Shown: in pieces, positions 30,790 to 39,084 of the stretch
How positions within the stretch are numbered: the first letter of the stretch is position 1
Layout of the letters: every line of letters starts with the position of its first letter
NCBI GenBank assembly: GCA_024698805.1
Contig: JAILQT010000078.1
Span: 1 to 46,632 of the forward strand
From: Solobacterium sp.
Lineage (GTDB): Bacteria > Bacillota_I > Bacilli_A > Erysipelotrichales > Erysipelotrichaceae
Direction of reading: 5' to 3'
Length of the DNA: 46,632 nucleotides
Translations under genes and position numbers: made by a program
Notes under the pieces: generated by a model
Database searches by the model: none
What the model saw: the letters and a program-made list of their open reading frames with translations, nothing else
What the model was told of the DNA's origin: nothing

Positions 30790-32589
30790 ATGAAAGAAAA
30801 GAAACAAAGCGATCTCGCTGTCCTGCTTGGATACGCAGGCAGCTACAAAGTGCTGACCTTCCTGGGAATGGGCCTGTCAGCTGCTGCGATGGTGCTGGGG
30901 ATGCTGCCGTATATCTGCATCTGGCTGACTGCGAGGGACCTGATCGCCGCCGCGCCGGACTGGACGAAAGCGGCAGGGATCGCGCGTTACGGATGGATGG
31001 CATTCGCGTTTGCCGTGGCCGGTATCCTCGTATATTTCTCAGCCCTGATGTGTACGCATCTGGCTGCCTTCAGGACGGCAGCGAATATACGCAAAGCCGG
31101 AATGGCGCATCTGATGAAAACACCCCTGGGATTTTTCGATTCCAATGCTTCAGGCCTTCTGCGTAACCGCCTGGACGGGGCGGCATCGGAAACGGAGACC
31201 ATGCTGGCGCATAACCTGGCGGATATCACCGGGGCTGCAGCGATGTTCATTGCCATGCTGGTCCTTATGTTTGTTTTTGACTGGCGTATGGGGGCAGCGT
31301 GCCTGCTGGCGGCAGCTGTTTCTGTCTGTGCGATGGGCTATATGATGGGCGGTAAAAATGCGAAGCTCATGCAGGAATACCAGGCGGCGCAGGATGTCAT
31401 GAGCAAGGCCGGCACCGAATACGTCCGCGGCATCCCGGTCGTAAAGGTGTTCCAGCAGACTGTCTATTCCTTCAGGGCGTTCAAACAGGCGATCGAGGAC
31501 TACAGCGCCAAGGCGGAGCACTTCCAGTCCGATGTATGCAAAGTACCGCAGTCTGTCAACCTTACGTTTACAGAAGGAGCCTTCATCTTCCTGGTACCGG
31601 CTGTTCTGTTCCTCGCACCATCCGCGCTGCGCTCAGGCGGTCTTGCAGGCTTTGTCACGAACTTTGCTTTTTATGCCGTATTCTCTGCCATTATCTCCAC
31701 GGCCCTGGCAAGGATCATGTTCGCTGCCAGCGGCACGATGATGGCAGGCACGGCGCTGAAGCGGATCGACGAGGTAATGAGCGCACCGGTGCTCCCTGTC
31801 ACGGATGATCCGAAGCAGCCCGCAGACAACAGCATTGAATTCAAAGATGTATGTTTTACCTATGACGGGGCAAATATGCCTGCCCTGGACCATGTCTCTT
31901 TCCGGGCGGAACCCGGACAGACGGTTGCGCTCGTCGGTCCTTCCGGGGGAGGGAAAACAACTGCAGCGAGCCTGATCCCGCGTTTCTGGGATGTCAGTTC
32001 CGGCAGTGTCATAGTCGGCGGCGTTGACGTAAGGGATACCGATCCCCATGTACTGATGGACCAGGTGGCGTTCGTGTTCCAGAACAACAGGCTGTTCAAA
32101 GCCAGCATCCTGGAAAATGTACGCGCATCCCGCCCCGCCGCTTCACGCGATGAAGTACAGGCTGCCCTTACGGCGGCACAGTGCGATGACATCCTGGAGA
32201 AGCTTCCGGACGGTATGGATACCGTGATCGGCACGGAGGGCACATACCTTTCGGGAGGTGAACAGCAGCGTGTCGCGCTGGCACGCGCGATCCTGAAGGA
32301 TGCGCCGATCGCTGTGCTTGACGAAGCGACGGCTTTCGCGGATCCGGAAAACGAAGCCAGGATCCAGAAAGCTTTTTCAGCACTGACAAAAGACCGTACG
32401 GTCATTATGATCGCACACCGTCTGTCTACTGTCGTCGGTGCGGACAGGATATTCGTGCTGGATAACGGGAAGATCGCGGAAGCGGGGACGCACATTGAAC
32501 TGGTGCAGGCGGGAGGTCTGTATGCCCGCATGTGGAAAGACTATAATGAGGCCGCAAAATGGCGTATCTCAGCAGAGGAGGTGCAGTAA
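30790..32589 (+). CDS. ABC transporter, fused permease-ATPase, YbtP/IrtA-like (half 1 of pair B)
   Basis: 599 residues: six-helix membrane domain (about 1-330) and ATPase domain. Walker A is GPSGGGKTT near 383, the signature is LSGGEQQR and Walker B continues as DEATAFADPENE. The last motif and the GGGKTT P-loop are characteristic of the YbtPQ/IrtAB branch, whose members import siderophore-iron complexes although they have the exporter fold. AAGGAGG is 6 bases before the ATG; an earlier in-frame ATG at 30757 lacks an RBS. It is directly followed by its partner. Confidence 0.88.
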   Translation: MKEKKQSDLAVLLGYAGSYKVLTFLGMGLSAAAMVLGMLPYICIWLTARDLIAAAPDWTKAAGIARYGWMAFAFAVAGILVYFSALMCTHLAAFRTAANIRKAGMAHLMKTPLGFFDSNASGLLRNRLDGAASETETMLAHNLADITGAAAMFIAMLVLMFVFDWRMGAACLLAAAVSVCAMGYMMGGKNAKLMQEYQAAQDVMSKAGTEYVRGIPVVKVFQQTVYSFRAFKQAIEDYSAKAEHFQSDVCKVPQSVNLTFTEGAFIFLVPAVLFLAPSALRSGGLAGFVTNFAFYAVFSAIISTALARIMFAASGTMMAGTALKRIDEVMSAPVLPVTDDPKQPADNSIEFKDVCFTYDGANMPALDHVSFRAEPGQTVALVGPSGGGKTTAASLIPRFWDVSSGSVIVGGVDVRDTDPHVLMDQVAFVFQNNRLFKASILENVRASRPAASRDEVQAALTAAQCDDILEKLPDGMDTVIGTEGTYLSGGEQQRVALARAILKDAPIAVLDEATAFADPENEARIQKAFSALTKDRTVIMIAHRLSTVVGADRIFVLDNGKIAEAGTHIELVQAGGLYARMWKDYNEAAKWRISAEEVQ

Positions 32590-34332
32590 ATGTTTGGGAA
32601 AGAGTTTCAGCACAGATATGCCCTTACCGACCAGGGTATCCGGAATGTAAAGCGGGGGACATTCTGGACGGTCATCGTGAACCTTGTCGTGATGGGGGGA
32701 ATGGGCATCCTGTATTACCTGATGACACGGTTCATGGATACCCTGGTCGCCGATGCGCCGCTTCCGGGACCCGGTGTTTTCATTATCCTGATCCTGTGTT
32801 TTGTGGTCCTCTCCATGATCACGCATATCCAGCAGTATCAGGCGACATACGGTCTGGTGTACAGCGAAGTGAAAGCGGTCCGCATCGGCATCGCGGAACG
32901 CCTGCGGAAACTGCCCCTGGGTTATTTCGGCAAACGCGACCTGGCAGACCTGACCGAGACCATCATGGGTGATGTGAACCGTCTTGAACACGTGTGGTCC
33001 CATTGTCTCGGATACCTTTACGGATCCTATATCTCGACAGCGGTCATTGCCGTCATGCTGTTCATGATGAACTGGAAGATGGCCCTGGCCTGCCTGTGGG
33101 GTGTCCCGGTCGCATTCATCCTTCTCTTCGGAAGCAGGAAACTGACGAAAAAGAATTCCGAGATCACAAAAGCTGCAGGGATCCGGGTGTCTGACGGTAT
33201 CCAGGAAACACTGGAGAACATACGTGAGATCCGCGCCCTGAACCGGGAAGAAGACTTCCTGGAAGACATCGGGTCCAGGATCGACCACCATGAAAAGATG
33301 ATGATCAAAGGGGAACTGTTTACAGGGATATTCGTCAACGGTGCCAGCGTCATCATGCGTCTCGGCGTTGCGACTACGATCCTGACCGGGACGAACCTGA
33401 TCCTTTCGGGAAAGATCGACTTTATGCTGCTGTTCATGTTCCTGCTGGTGATCACCCGTGTCTATGCGCCTTTTGACCAGGCCCTGGCGCTGATCGCGGA
33501 AATGTTCATGTCACAGGTATCAGCAGCCCGCCTGAATGAGCTCTATGACACAGAAACTGCGGAAGGCACTGACCGGTTTGAGCCGGCTGGCCATGATATC
33601 AAATTTGAGAACGTATACTTTTCCTACGATGACGAAGAAGTGCTGCACGGGGTGAGCTTTACGGCGAAAGAGGGTGAAGTAACAGCGCTTGTCGGACCTT
33701 CCGGATCAGGCAAGAGCACATGTGCCAGACTGGCAGCGCGGCTTTGGGATATCGATCAGGGGACGATCCGTGTCGGCGGCACGGATATTTCCTCCGTCGA
33801 CCCGGAAGTACTGCTTACAGACTATTCCATGGTCTTCCAGGATGTCGTCCTGTTCGACGATACCGTGATGGAGAACATCCGTCTCGGAAAGCACGGCGCG
33901 TCCGATGAGGAAGTCCTTGCAGCCGCAAAAGCAGCGAACTGCGACGAGTTCGCAGAGAAACTGCCGCAGGGATATCATACGAATATCGGTGAAAACGGTG
34001 CCAGGCTCTCCGGCGGCGAACGCCAGCGGATCTCGATTGCACGCGCACTTCTGAAAAATGCGCCGGTCGTCCTGCTGGATGAGGCGACTGCATCCCTCGA
34101 CGTGGAGAACGAGACCAAAGTGCAGTCTGCGCTCTCGCGTCTGCTTTCCGGAAAAACGGTCCTTGTGATCGCACACCGTATGCGTACGGTCGAAGCGGCA
34201 GATAAGATCGTGGTGCTTTCTGAAGGCAGGGTCGCGGAAGAGGGCAGTCCTGCAGAGCTCCTCAGCAATAAAGACAGTATTTTCCGGCATATGATGCAGC
34301 TGCAGAATTCCAGCGCCGGCTGGAGCATCTGA
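32590..34332 (+). CDS. ABC transporter, fused permease-ATPase, YbtQ/IrtB-like (half 2 of pair B)
   Basis: 580 residues. The membrane domain (about 1-315) contains LGYFGKRDLADLTETIMGDV, typical coupling-helix surroundings of this branch. The ATPase domain has Walker A GPSGSGKST, Q-loop VFQDVVLFDD, LSGGERQR, LLDEATASLDVE and AHRM. The ATG abuts the previous stop, and AGAGGAGG within the end of that gene is the RBS. Both nucleotide sites look competent. Together with the P-type ATPase upstream and the shared operator, iron-ligand or metallophore transport is the best guess. Confidence 0.88.
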   Translation: MFGKEFQHRYALTDQGIRNVKRGTFWTVIVNLVVMGGMGILYYLMTRFMDTLVADAPLPGPGVFIILILCFVVLSMITHIQQYQATYGLVYSEVKAVRIGIAERLRKLPLGYFGKRDLADLTETIMGDVNRLEHVWSHCLGYLYGSYISTAVIAVMLFMMNWKMALACLWGVPVAFILLFGSRKLTKKNSEITKAAGIRVSDGIQETLENIREIRALNREEDFLEDIGSRIDHHEKMMIKGELFTGIFVNGASVIMRLGVATTILTGTNLILSGKIDFMLLFMFLLVITRVYAPFDQALALIAEMFMSQVSAARLNELYDTETAEGTDRFEPAGHDIKFENVYFSYDDEEVLHGVSFTAKEGEVTALVGPSGSGKSTCARLAARLWDIDQGTIRVGGTDISSVDPEVLLTDYSMVFQDVVLFDDTVMENIRLGKHGASDEEVLAAAKAANCDEFAEKLPQGYHTNIGENGARLSGGERQRISIARALLKNAPVVLLDEATASLDVENETKVQSALSRLLSGKTVLVIAHRMRTVEAADKIVVLSEGRVAEEGSPAELLSNKDSIFRHMMQLQNSSAGWSI

Positions 34333-34383
34333 TAACGGTATTCGGGAAAACCGGCAAAAGGAACTGTTTCGATTTTGTGTGCC

Positions 34384-34412
34384 TTTTAGAAAGCGTTTAC
34401 ATTTGCTAGAAT
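34384..34412 (+). promoter_or_regulatory. Promoter with overlapping cre (CcpA) site
   Basis: An extended -10 TGC-TAGAAT (34404-34412) with TTTTAG 17 bases upstream. AGAAAGCGTTTACA (34388-34401) fits the cre consensus TGWAANCGNTNWCA at 13 of 14 positions and covers the spacer, so CcpA would repress the lipoprotein gene when good sugars are present. Confidence 0.7.
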
Positions 34413-34434
34413 AACTGTATAGGAGGGAAATTCC

Positions 34435-35853
34435 ATGAAGGATTTCGAAAAGCTTATTCTTGCAGGATGCCTGGCATTTGCACTGGCTGCCTGCTCGTCC
34501 GCAGCTTCGTCAGCTCCTGCAGCGTCTTCCGCTGCCGAAGAGGAAACGGCTGAAGAAGAAACAAAGGAAGAAGAGACAAAAGAAGAAGAAACAGCTGAAG
34601 AAGAAACAAAAGAAGAAGAAACATCCGAAGAGACAGGTGAAGGGCTTGTCATCACCGGTGCCTACAGCGCCCATATCAAGGGATATGACTGGGGCTGCGG
34701 CGTCAATGAAGTGATCCTGAACCTGGATGCACCTCTTGACGAGATCAAGGCGGAAGACTTCAAGGTCGTTGAGACAAAGCAGGCTACAGACTGGGCTGCA
34801 GAAGGATTCCCTGTGATCGAAGCAGAATTCGAAAGAAAGATCACCGGTGTTGAATGGGTTCCCGAAAGCAATACGGTCGTACTGCAGCTCTACTGCAATC
34901 CGAACGAAGGTTCACCGTTACTGTATACGATGAGCACCGGCTACAACACATGGTGTGATCCTTACTATCTGACGATCACGATGGCTGACGGTGCACAGCT
35001 GACATCCGACGGTCAGCCTGTCGCAGCGCTGGACATCGATACAAAGATCGATATCACATCCATGCCTACATCTGTAGAGCAGTTCAGCACGGATGAATAC
35101 ACAGCTGCTGACGGAACTGTCTATAAGTACGGTTATTATGAACCGGAAGGCAAAGACGCGAAGACACTGTTCGTATGGCTCCACGGCGCAGGTGAAGGCG
35201 GAACCGAGAAGACAGATCCGAGGATCATCTATCTGGCAAACAGGGCTGACGCATTCGCATGCGATGAGTTCCAGCAGATCGTAGGCCGTGCATTCGTACT
35301 TGAACCGCAGTGCCCGACATTCTGGCTCGATGAAAAGGGCGACGGCACGATGACAAATGAACACGGCGGATCCATCTATACAGAATCCCTCGTTGAACTG
35401 ATCAACTGGTACAAGGGTGAGACAGGTGCGGAAAAAGTCGTGATCGCCGGCGACTCCAACGGCGGCTTCATGACGATGAACCTCGCCATCAACAACCCCG
35501 AAGTAGCTGACGCATACATCCCCATCTGCGAAGCATACAAGGATGAATATATCAGCGATGATGAGATCACAGAGCTTGCAAAACTGCCGATGTTCTTCGT
35601 CTATTCACTGGATGACCCGACAGTTGATCCGACAGTATACGAACAGCCGACGATCGAAAGACTGAAGGCTGCCGGTGCAGCGAACCTCCATGTATCCACG
35701 ACCGAACATGTCATCGGCTATGTCGATGAAGATGATCCCGAACATGAATACAGCGGACACTGGAGCTGGATCTACTTCCAGAACAACCAGTCGAAGTGTG
35801 TTGATGAAGACGGCATCACAGCCTGGGAATGGATCGCAGAGATCGTAAAGTAA
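34435..35853 (+). CDS. Secreted esterase/peptidase-like lipoprotein (alpha/beta hydrolase)
   Basis: 472 residues. A lipoprotein signal ends in the lipobox LAAC (cysteine about residue 20). A glutamate-rich linker of EEETKEEE-type repeats follows to about residue 65. An Ig-like/beta N-terminal domain (about 70-215) precedes an alpha/beta hydrolase: FVWLHGAGEGG, the nucleophile elbow GDSNGG near residue 340, an acid in SLDDP and a histidine in TEHV or SGHWSW. This fits extracellular PHB-depolymerase/feruloyl-esterase-like or prolyl-oligopeptidase-like hydrolases of gut bacteria. Codon use is of the highly expressed type. The cre site implies carbon-controlled expression, so a polysaccharide ester is a likely substrate. 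Confidence 0.8.
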   Translation: MKDFEKLILAGCLAFALAACSSAASSAPAASSAAEEETAEEETKEEETKEEETAEEETKEEETSEETGEGLVITGAYSAHIKGYDWGCGVNEVILNLDAPLDEIKAEDFKVVETKQATDWAAEGFPVIEAEFERKITGVEWVPESNTVVLQLYCNPNEGSPLLYTMSTGYNTWCDPYYLTITMADGAQLTSDGQPVAALDIDTKIDITSMPTSVEQFSTDEYTAADGTVYKYGYYEPEGKDAKTLFVWLHGAGEGGTEKTDPRIIYLANRADAFACDEFQQIVGRAFVLEPQCPTFWLDEKGDGTMTNEHGGSIYTESLVELINWYKGETGAEKVVIAGDSNGGFMTMNLAINNPEVADAYIPICEAYKDEYISDDEITELAKLPMFFVYSLDDPTVDPTVYEQPTIERLKAAGAANLHVSTTEHVIGYVDEDDPEHEYSGHWSWIYFQNNQSKCVDEDGITAWEWIAEIVK

Positions 35854-35899
35854 ACAGAATACTGTAAAGGGATGTGCCTGAGAATGGCACATCTTTTTT
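35836..35899 (+). repeat. Direct repeat, left copy, with terminator
   Basis: Bases 35846-35899 are identical to 37374-37427 (54 of 54); a further 10 bases to the left match with two differences. The left part is the last codons and stop of the lipoprotein gene. The right part is a perfect terminator: GATGTGCC-TGAGAAT-GGCACATC followed by TTTTTT (35871-35899). Confidence 0.95.
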
Positions 35900-35941
35900 G
35901 AACAGCACTGTGTCAAAAACACAAATAACAGTTTATCTCGA

Positions 35942-35965
35942 ACTTTGGACAGAAACGTCCGAAGT
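35942..35965. promoter_or_regulatory. Dyad operator A before the DUF4143 ATPase
   Basis: ACTTTGGAC-N6-GTCCGAAGT. It agrees with a second dyad at 36026 in most positions, including an identical ACGTCC core. The starts are 84 bases apart, about eight helical turns. Confidence 0.6.
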
Positions 35966-36011
35966 TTAAGACAGAATTCAGAAAACCATGCATAATGGTA
36001 CACATAAGTTG

Positions 36012-36017
36012 TATAAT
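36012..36017 (+). promoter_or_regulatory. -10 box between the two dyads
   Basis: TATAAT with a poor -35 (TGCATA at 17 bases). It lies 45 bases before the ATPase start and between the two dyads. Confidence 0.5.
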
Positions 36018-36025
36018 TAACTCAA

Positions 36026-36049
36026 ACTTAGGGCGAATACGTCCAAAGT
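36026..36049. promoter_or_regulatory. Dyad operator B before the DUF4143 ATPase
   Basis: ACTTAGGGC-N6-GTCCAAAGT, immediately after the expected transcription start and 13 bases before the start codon. Confidence 0.6.
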
Positions 36050-36062
36050 AAGAGGTAAGAAT

Positions 36063-37337
36063 ATGATTAAAAGAGATCGATACCTGAACAGGCTGATACA
36101 CAATATGTGGAATGGTGAGATCAAGGTCATTACAGGGATTCGAAGATGCGGAAAATCCGTCCTTCTTTTTGACCTGTTCTACGAATACCTTATTTCTCAA
36201 GGTATTTCGGATGAATGCATAATCAGGCTTGAGCTCGACCAGAGAAGATATTACAGATTCCGCAATCCAGTCCTGCTTTGCGAATATGTGGAAAGTATCG
36301 TAAAAAAACATACTGATGAGCGTTTCTTCCTGTTTGTGGATGAAGTACAGTTTACAGAAACAGTAAAAGATGATGAAAACGGAGGTATTGAAGTAACTGT
36401 CTACGATATGCTGAATGAGTTGAAGGCATACAAAAATCTTGATGTTTATGTGACAGGCAGCAATTCACGAAGGCTTTCAAAAGATATCGCAACCGAATTT
36501 CGGGGAAGGGCAGTTCAGATACATGTATATCCCCTGAGTTTTGAAGAATATTATTCTTTTGTCGGCGGTGATAAGCGTACAGCTTTGGATCAGTATATGC
36601 TGTATGGAGGAATGCCCCGTATTGCAGGAATGACAGCAGAACAGGATAAGAAGGAATACCTCAGTAATCTGTATGAAGAGTTATATATCAGAGATATTGT
36701 GGAGCGGAACCATCTTGAGCGTGAAGATATCTTAAATGCGATCCTGGATTTTACTGCATCTCAGATCAGTTCATTGACCAATCCGACAAATATAGCAAAT
36801 TCATTAAGTTCTATGCGCCATGAAAAGATCAATCCCGGTCTGGTCTCTTCATATATCAACTATATAATTGATGCATTTCTCATTAGTAAGGCCCGCAGGT
36901 ATGATGTCAAGGGCAAGACATATTTCAATTATCCGAACAAATATTATTACATGGATATCGGTCTTCGGAATGCCAGATTAAACTATCGGCAATATGACCC
37001 CGGGCATATGATGGAGAATATCATTTATAACGAATTGGTCCTGAGAGGTTATTCTGTTGATGTGGGAATGGTTCTGGAAAGGAAGAATAATGAAAAAATA
37101 CAGCGTGAAATTGACTTTGTCGTAAATAATGGGGACCAGCGCATCTATATTCAGTCTGCATATCAGATGGATTCAGAAAAAAAGGAGAATGCAGAACTGC
37201 AGTCATTAAAACTGACAGGGGATTTCTTCAGAAAAATCATTATCCGTTTGGATATACCTCATAATTATTACGATGATAACGGCTTTTTCCATTGTAATCT
37301 GATCGATTTCCTTCTCGGAAATACAGGAATACTCTAA
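36063..37337 (+). CDS. AAA-type ATPase with DUF4143 domain
   Basis: 424 residues. The N-terminal ATPase has Walker A GIRRCGKSVLL (about residues 21-31), Walker B FLFVDEVQF near 95, and the sensor-like VYVTGSNSR. A C-terminal DUF4143 nuclease-like domain follows, with MMENIIYNELVLRGY and EIDFVV (D/E-x-K-like core) near residue 355. Such genes are widespread, patchy and often exchanged between gut bacteria; their function is unresolved. The gene is visibly AT-rich beside its neighbours and uses different codons. It is bounded by 54-bp direct repeats. AGAGGTAAG is a modest RBS. Confidence 0.88.
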   Translation: MIKRDRYLNRLIHNMWNGEIKVITGIRRCGKSVLLFDLFYEYLISQGISDECIIRLELDQRRYYRFRNPVLLCEYVESIVKKHTDERFFLFVDEVQFTETVKDDENGGIEVTVYDMLNELKAYKNLDVYVTGSNSRRLSKDIATEFRGRAVQIHVYPLSFEEYYSFVGGDKRTALDQYMLYGGMPRIAGMTAEQDKKEYLSNLYEELYIRDIVERNHLEREDILNAILDFTASQISSLTNPTNIANSLSSMRHEKINPGLVSSYINYIIDAFLISKARRYDVKGKTYFNYPNKYYYMDIGLRNARLNYRQYDPGHMMENIIYNELVLRGYSVDVGMVLERKNNEKIQREIDFVVNNGDQRIYIQSAYQMDSEKKENAELQSLKLTGDFFRKIIIRLDIPHNYYDDNGFFHCNLIDFLLGNTGIL

Positions 37338-37363
37338 CCGGGATAAACAATCAGACAACCGGT

Positions 37364-37427
37364 GCAGATATCATAAAGTAAACAGAATACTGTAAAGGGA
37401 TGTGCCTGAGAATGGCACATCTTTTTT
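37364..37427 (+). repeat. Direct repeat, right copy, with terminator
   Basis: The second copy of the 54-bp repeat (37374-37427). The bases before it read as codons A-D-I-I-K-stop, matching the A-E-I-V-K-stop end of the lipoprotein gene, although no coding sequence precedes them. The terminator hairpin (37399-37427) is intact and serves the ATPase gene. Confidence 0.95.
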
Positions 37428-37445
37428 AAATGAAGGGGGACAGGG

Positions 37446-37482
37446 CATGCACAAAAACATGCATGCGCCGCTGTGTTATAAT
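37446..37482 (+). promoter_or_regulatory. Extended -10 promoter of the M42 peptidase gene with inverted repeat
   Basis: TGT-TATAAT (37474-37482) is an extended -10. Upstream, GCATGC-N10-GCATGC (about 37445-37466) is an inverted repeat covering the -35 position, a possible operator. Confidence 0.55.
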
Positions 37483-37503
37483 CCTTTCGGAGAGTGAATT
37501 ACC

Positions 37504-38568
37504 ATGAAAGAACTGCTGAAAGAACTCATAAACATTCCCGGCCCCTGCGGCTTTGAACACGAAGTGATCCGTTTCCTGTATGAGCGGCTCAAAGATAAGG
37601 CCGATGAGATCCGCATTGACGGTCTCGGCAGCCTGATCGTCACAAAGCACGGACAGTTTGAAGGACCGCATCTGGCGGTGTCCGCCCATACCGATGAAGT
37701 GGGCTTTATCGTGAAAAAGATCGAAGAGAGCGGCCTGCTGCGCTTTGAGAAACTCGGCGGCCACGATGACCGGATCCTGCCTGCCCAGCGTGTGACAGTC
37801 ACTTCCGAAAACGGTCCGCATCCCGGCGTGATCGGCACCATCTCCGCCCATATGATGAAATTTGACAATGCCCAGGCAATCCGGAATTACCGGGAGCTGT
37901 ATATCGATATCGGCGCCGAAGACAAAGCGGAAGCGCTGGCCATGGGGATCCGCACCGGCGATTATGTGACATGGGATTCACCCCTGCGCGAAGCAGGCGG
38001 ACACAGGGTATACGGCCATGCCTTTGATGACCGGTGCGGCTGTGCAATCCTTGTCAATGCCCTTGAGACAGCGGATTTTTCAAAAGTGCACGGTACGCTG
38101 ACATGCATCTTCTCCACCCAGGAGGAAGTCGGCCTGCGCGGCGCCCATGCGGCAGCTACCGCATTGAAGCCGGACGCAGCCCTGGCTGTCGACACAACAG
38201 CAGTCAGCGATACGCCGGAAGCCATGATGGACAGGACGCTTGCGCTCGGCGGCGGTGCCGGGATCAAGATCATGGATGCCAGCCTGATCGCTTCAAAAGC
38301 GGTATGGAAATTCATGGAAAAAGCAGCCGAAGAAGAAAACATCCCGTACCAGACGGAGATCTTCACCGGGATCGGGACAGATGCCGGCGCACTGCATATG
38401 GGATACGCAGGCGTTCCTTCCGGCGTCATTTCCGTTCCCTCCAGATATGCACACTCCTGCATCGAGATGATCGACACGGAGGATTTTGAGAACTGCGCGA
38501 AACTGCTGAAAGCATTCCTTTACCGGATGCGCAGCAGGGAAGACTTTGCTTTCCTGCCGGTGCAGTAA
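37504..38568 (+). CDS. M42-family metallo-aminopeptidase
   Basis: 354 residues of the M42 (PepA/YsdC/TET-type glutamyl aminopeptidase) family, cytosolic enzymes that trim peptides in large tetrahedral complexes. Zinc ligands and catalytic residues are visible in order: AHTDEVG near 65, HAFDDRCG near 175, TQEEVGLRGA (catalytic and ligand glutamates) near 205, VDTTAVSDTP near 225, and a late ligand in SRYAHSCIEM near 320. IPGPCGFEHEV at the start is typical. GGAGAG is the RBS. It is monocistronic and closes at a bidirectional terminator. Confidence 0.93.
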   Translation: MKELLKELINIPGPCGFEHEVIRFLYERLKDKADEIRIDGLGSLIVTKHGQFEGPHLAVSAHTDEVGFIVKKIEESGLLRFEKLGGHDDRILPAQRVTVTSENGPHPGVIGTISAHMMKFDNAQAIRNYRELYIDIGAEDKAEALAMGIRTGDYVTWDSPLREAGGHRVYGHAFDDRCGCAILVNALETADFSKVHGTLTCIFSTQEEVGLRGAHAAATALKPDAALAVDTTAVSDTPEAMMDRTLALGGGAGIKIMDASLIASKAVWKFMEKAAEEENIPYQTEIFTGIGTDAGALHMGYAGVPSGVISVPSRYAHSCIEMIDTEDFENCAKLLKAFLYRMRSREDFAFLPVQ

Positions 38569-38594
38569 GGCATTTCTTTACAGCTGAACAGGAT

Positions 38595-38626
38595 AAAGGC
38601 GGATGTCATGCATAACATCCGCCTTT
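38595..38626. terminator. Bidirectional terminator between convergent genes
   Basis: AAAGGCGGATGT and ACATCCGCCTTT form a perfect 12-bp stem around an 8-base loop. It serves the M42 gene and the convergent phosphatase gene, whose stop codon it touches. Confidence 0.88.
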
Positions 38627-39080
38627 AGTATCCAAGAAGGTATTCAAGCAGGGCCGTACAGCCTGCGTATATGTCGTTCCATGCCGTATCGAAGTCATCC
38701 GTATACCATGGGTCGTCGATCTGTCTGTCGCTGCCGGCATAGGAGAGCAGCAGTGCGATCTTATGATCCGGATCACCGCCCGTTATCCGGTCAAGGATAC
38801 GGAGGTTCAGCCTGTCCATCGCGATAATACGGTCATAGTATTCATATTCCGCCTTTCTGAGCCTGTGCGCATGGTGTCCTCTGCAGGATATGCCGTGTTT
38901 CTTCAGCATCGCCGCAGCGGGAGGATAGACAGGGTTTCCGTGTTCTTCATCGCTGACAGCCGCGGAAGCGATCTCGAAGAGATCCTCCAGGCCGCGCTTC
39001 TGCACCAGGTCCTTCATGATGTATTCCGCCATCGGGGAACGGCATATGTTCCCGTAGCAGACAAACAGTATCCTGTGCAT
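38625..39080 (-). CDS. Low-molecular-weight protein-tyrosine phosphatase
   Basis: 151 residues. The P-loop CYGNICRSP near residue 8 (C-X5-R) and the DPWYTDDF general-acid loop near 118 define the family. It dephosphorylates phosphotyrosine or, in some bacteria, phosphoarginine. The RBS is weak (GAGC), and the start lies 4 bases after the stop of the HAD gene, so translation is probably coupled. It is the last gene of a three-gene minus-strand operon. Confidence 0.93.
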   Translation of the reverse strand: MHRILFVCYGNICRSPMAEYIMKDLVQKRGLEDLFEIASAAVSDEEHGNPVYPPAAAMLKKHGISCRGHHAHRLRKAEYEYYDRIIAMDRLNLRILDRITGGDPDHKIALLLSYAGSDRQIDDPWYTDDFDTAWNDIYAGCTALLEYLLGY

Positions 39081-39084
39081 ATGC

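Noticed and set aside
36063-37337. Classical transposon or integrated phage carrying the DUF4143 ATPase
   Set aside because: No transposase, integrase, terminal inverted repeats or tRNA target; the flanking repeats are copies of a gene end and terminator rather than short target duplications.
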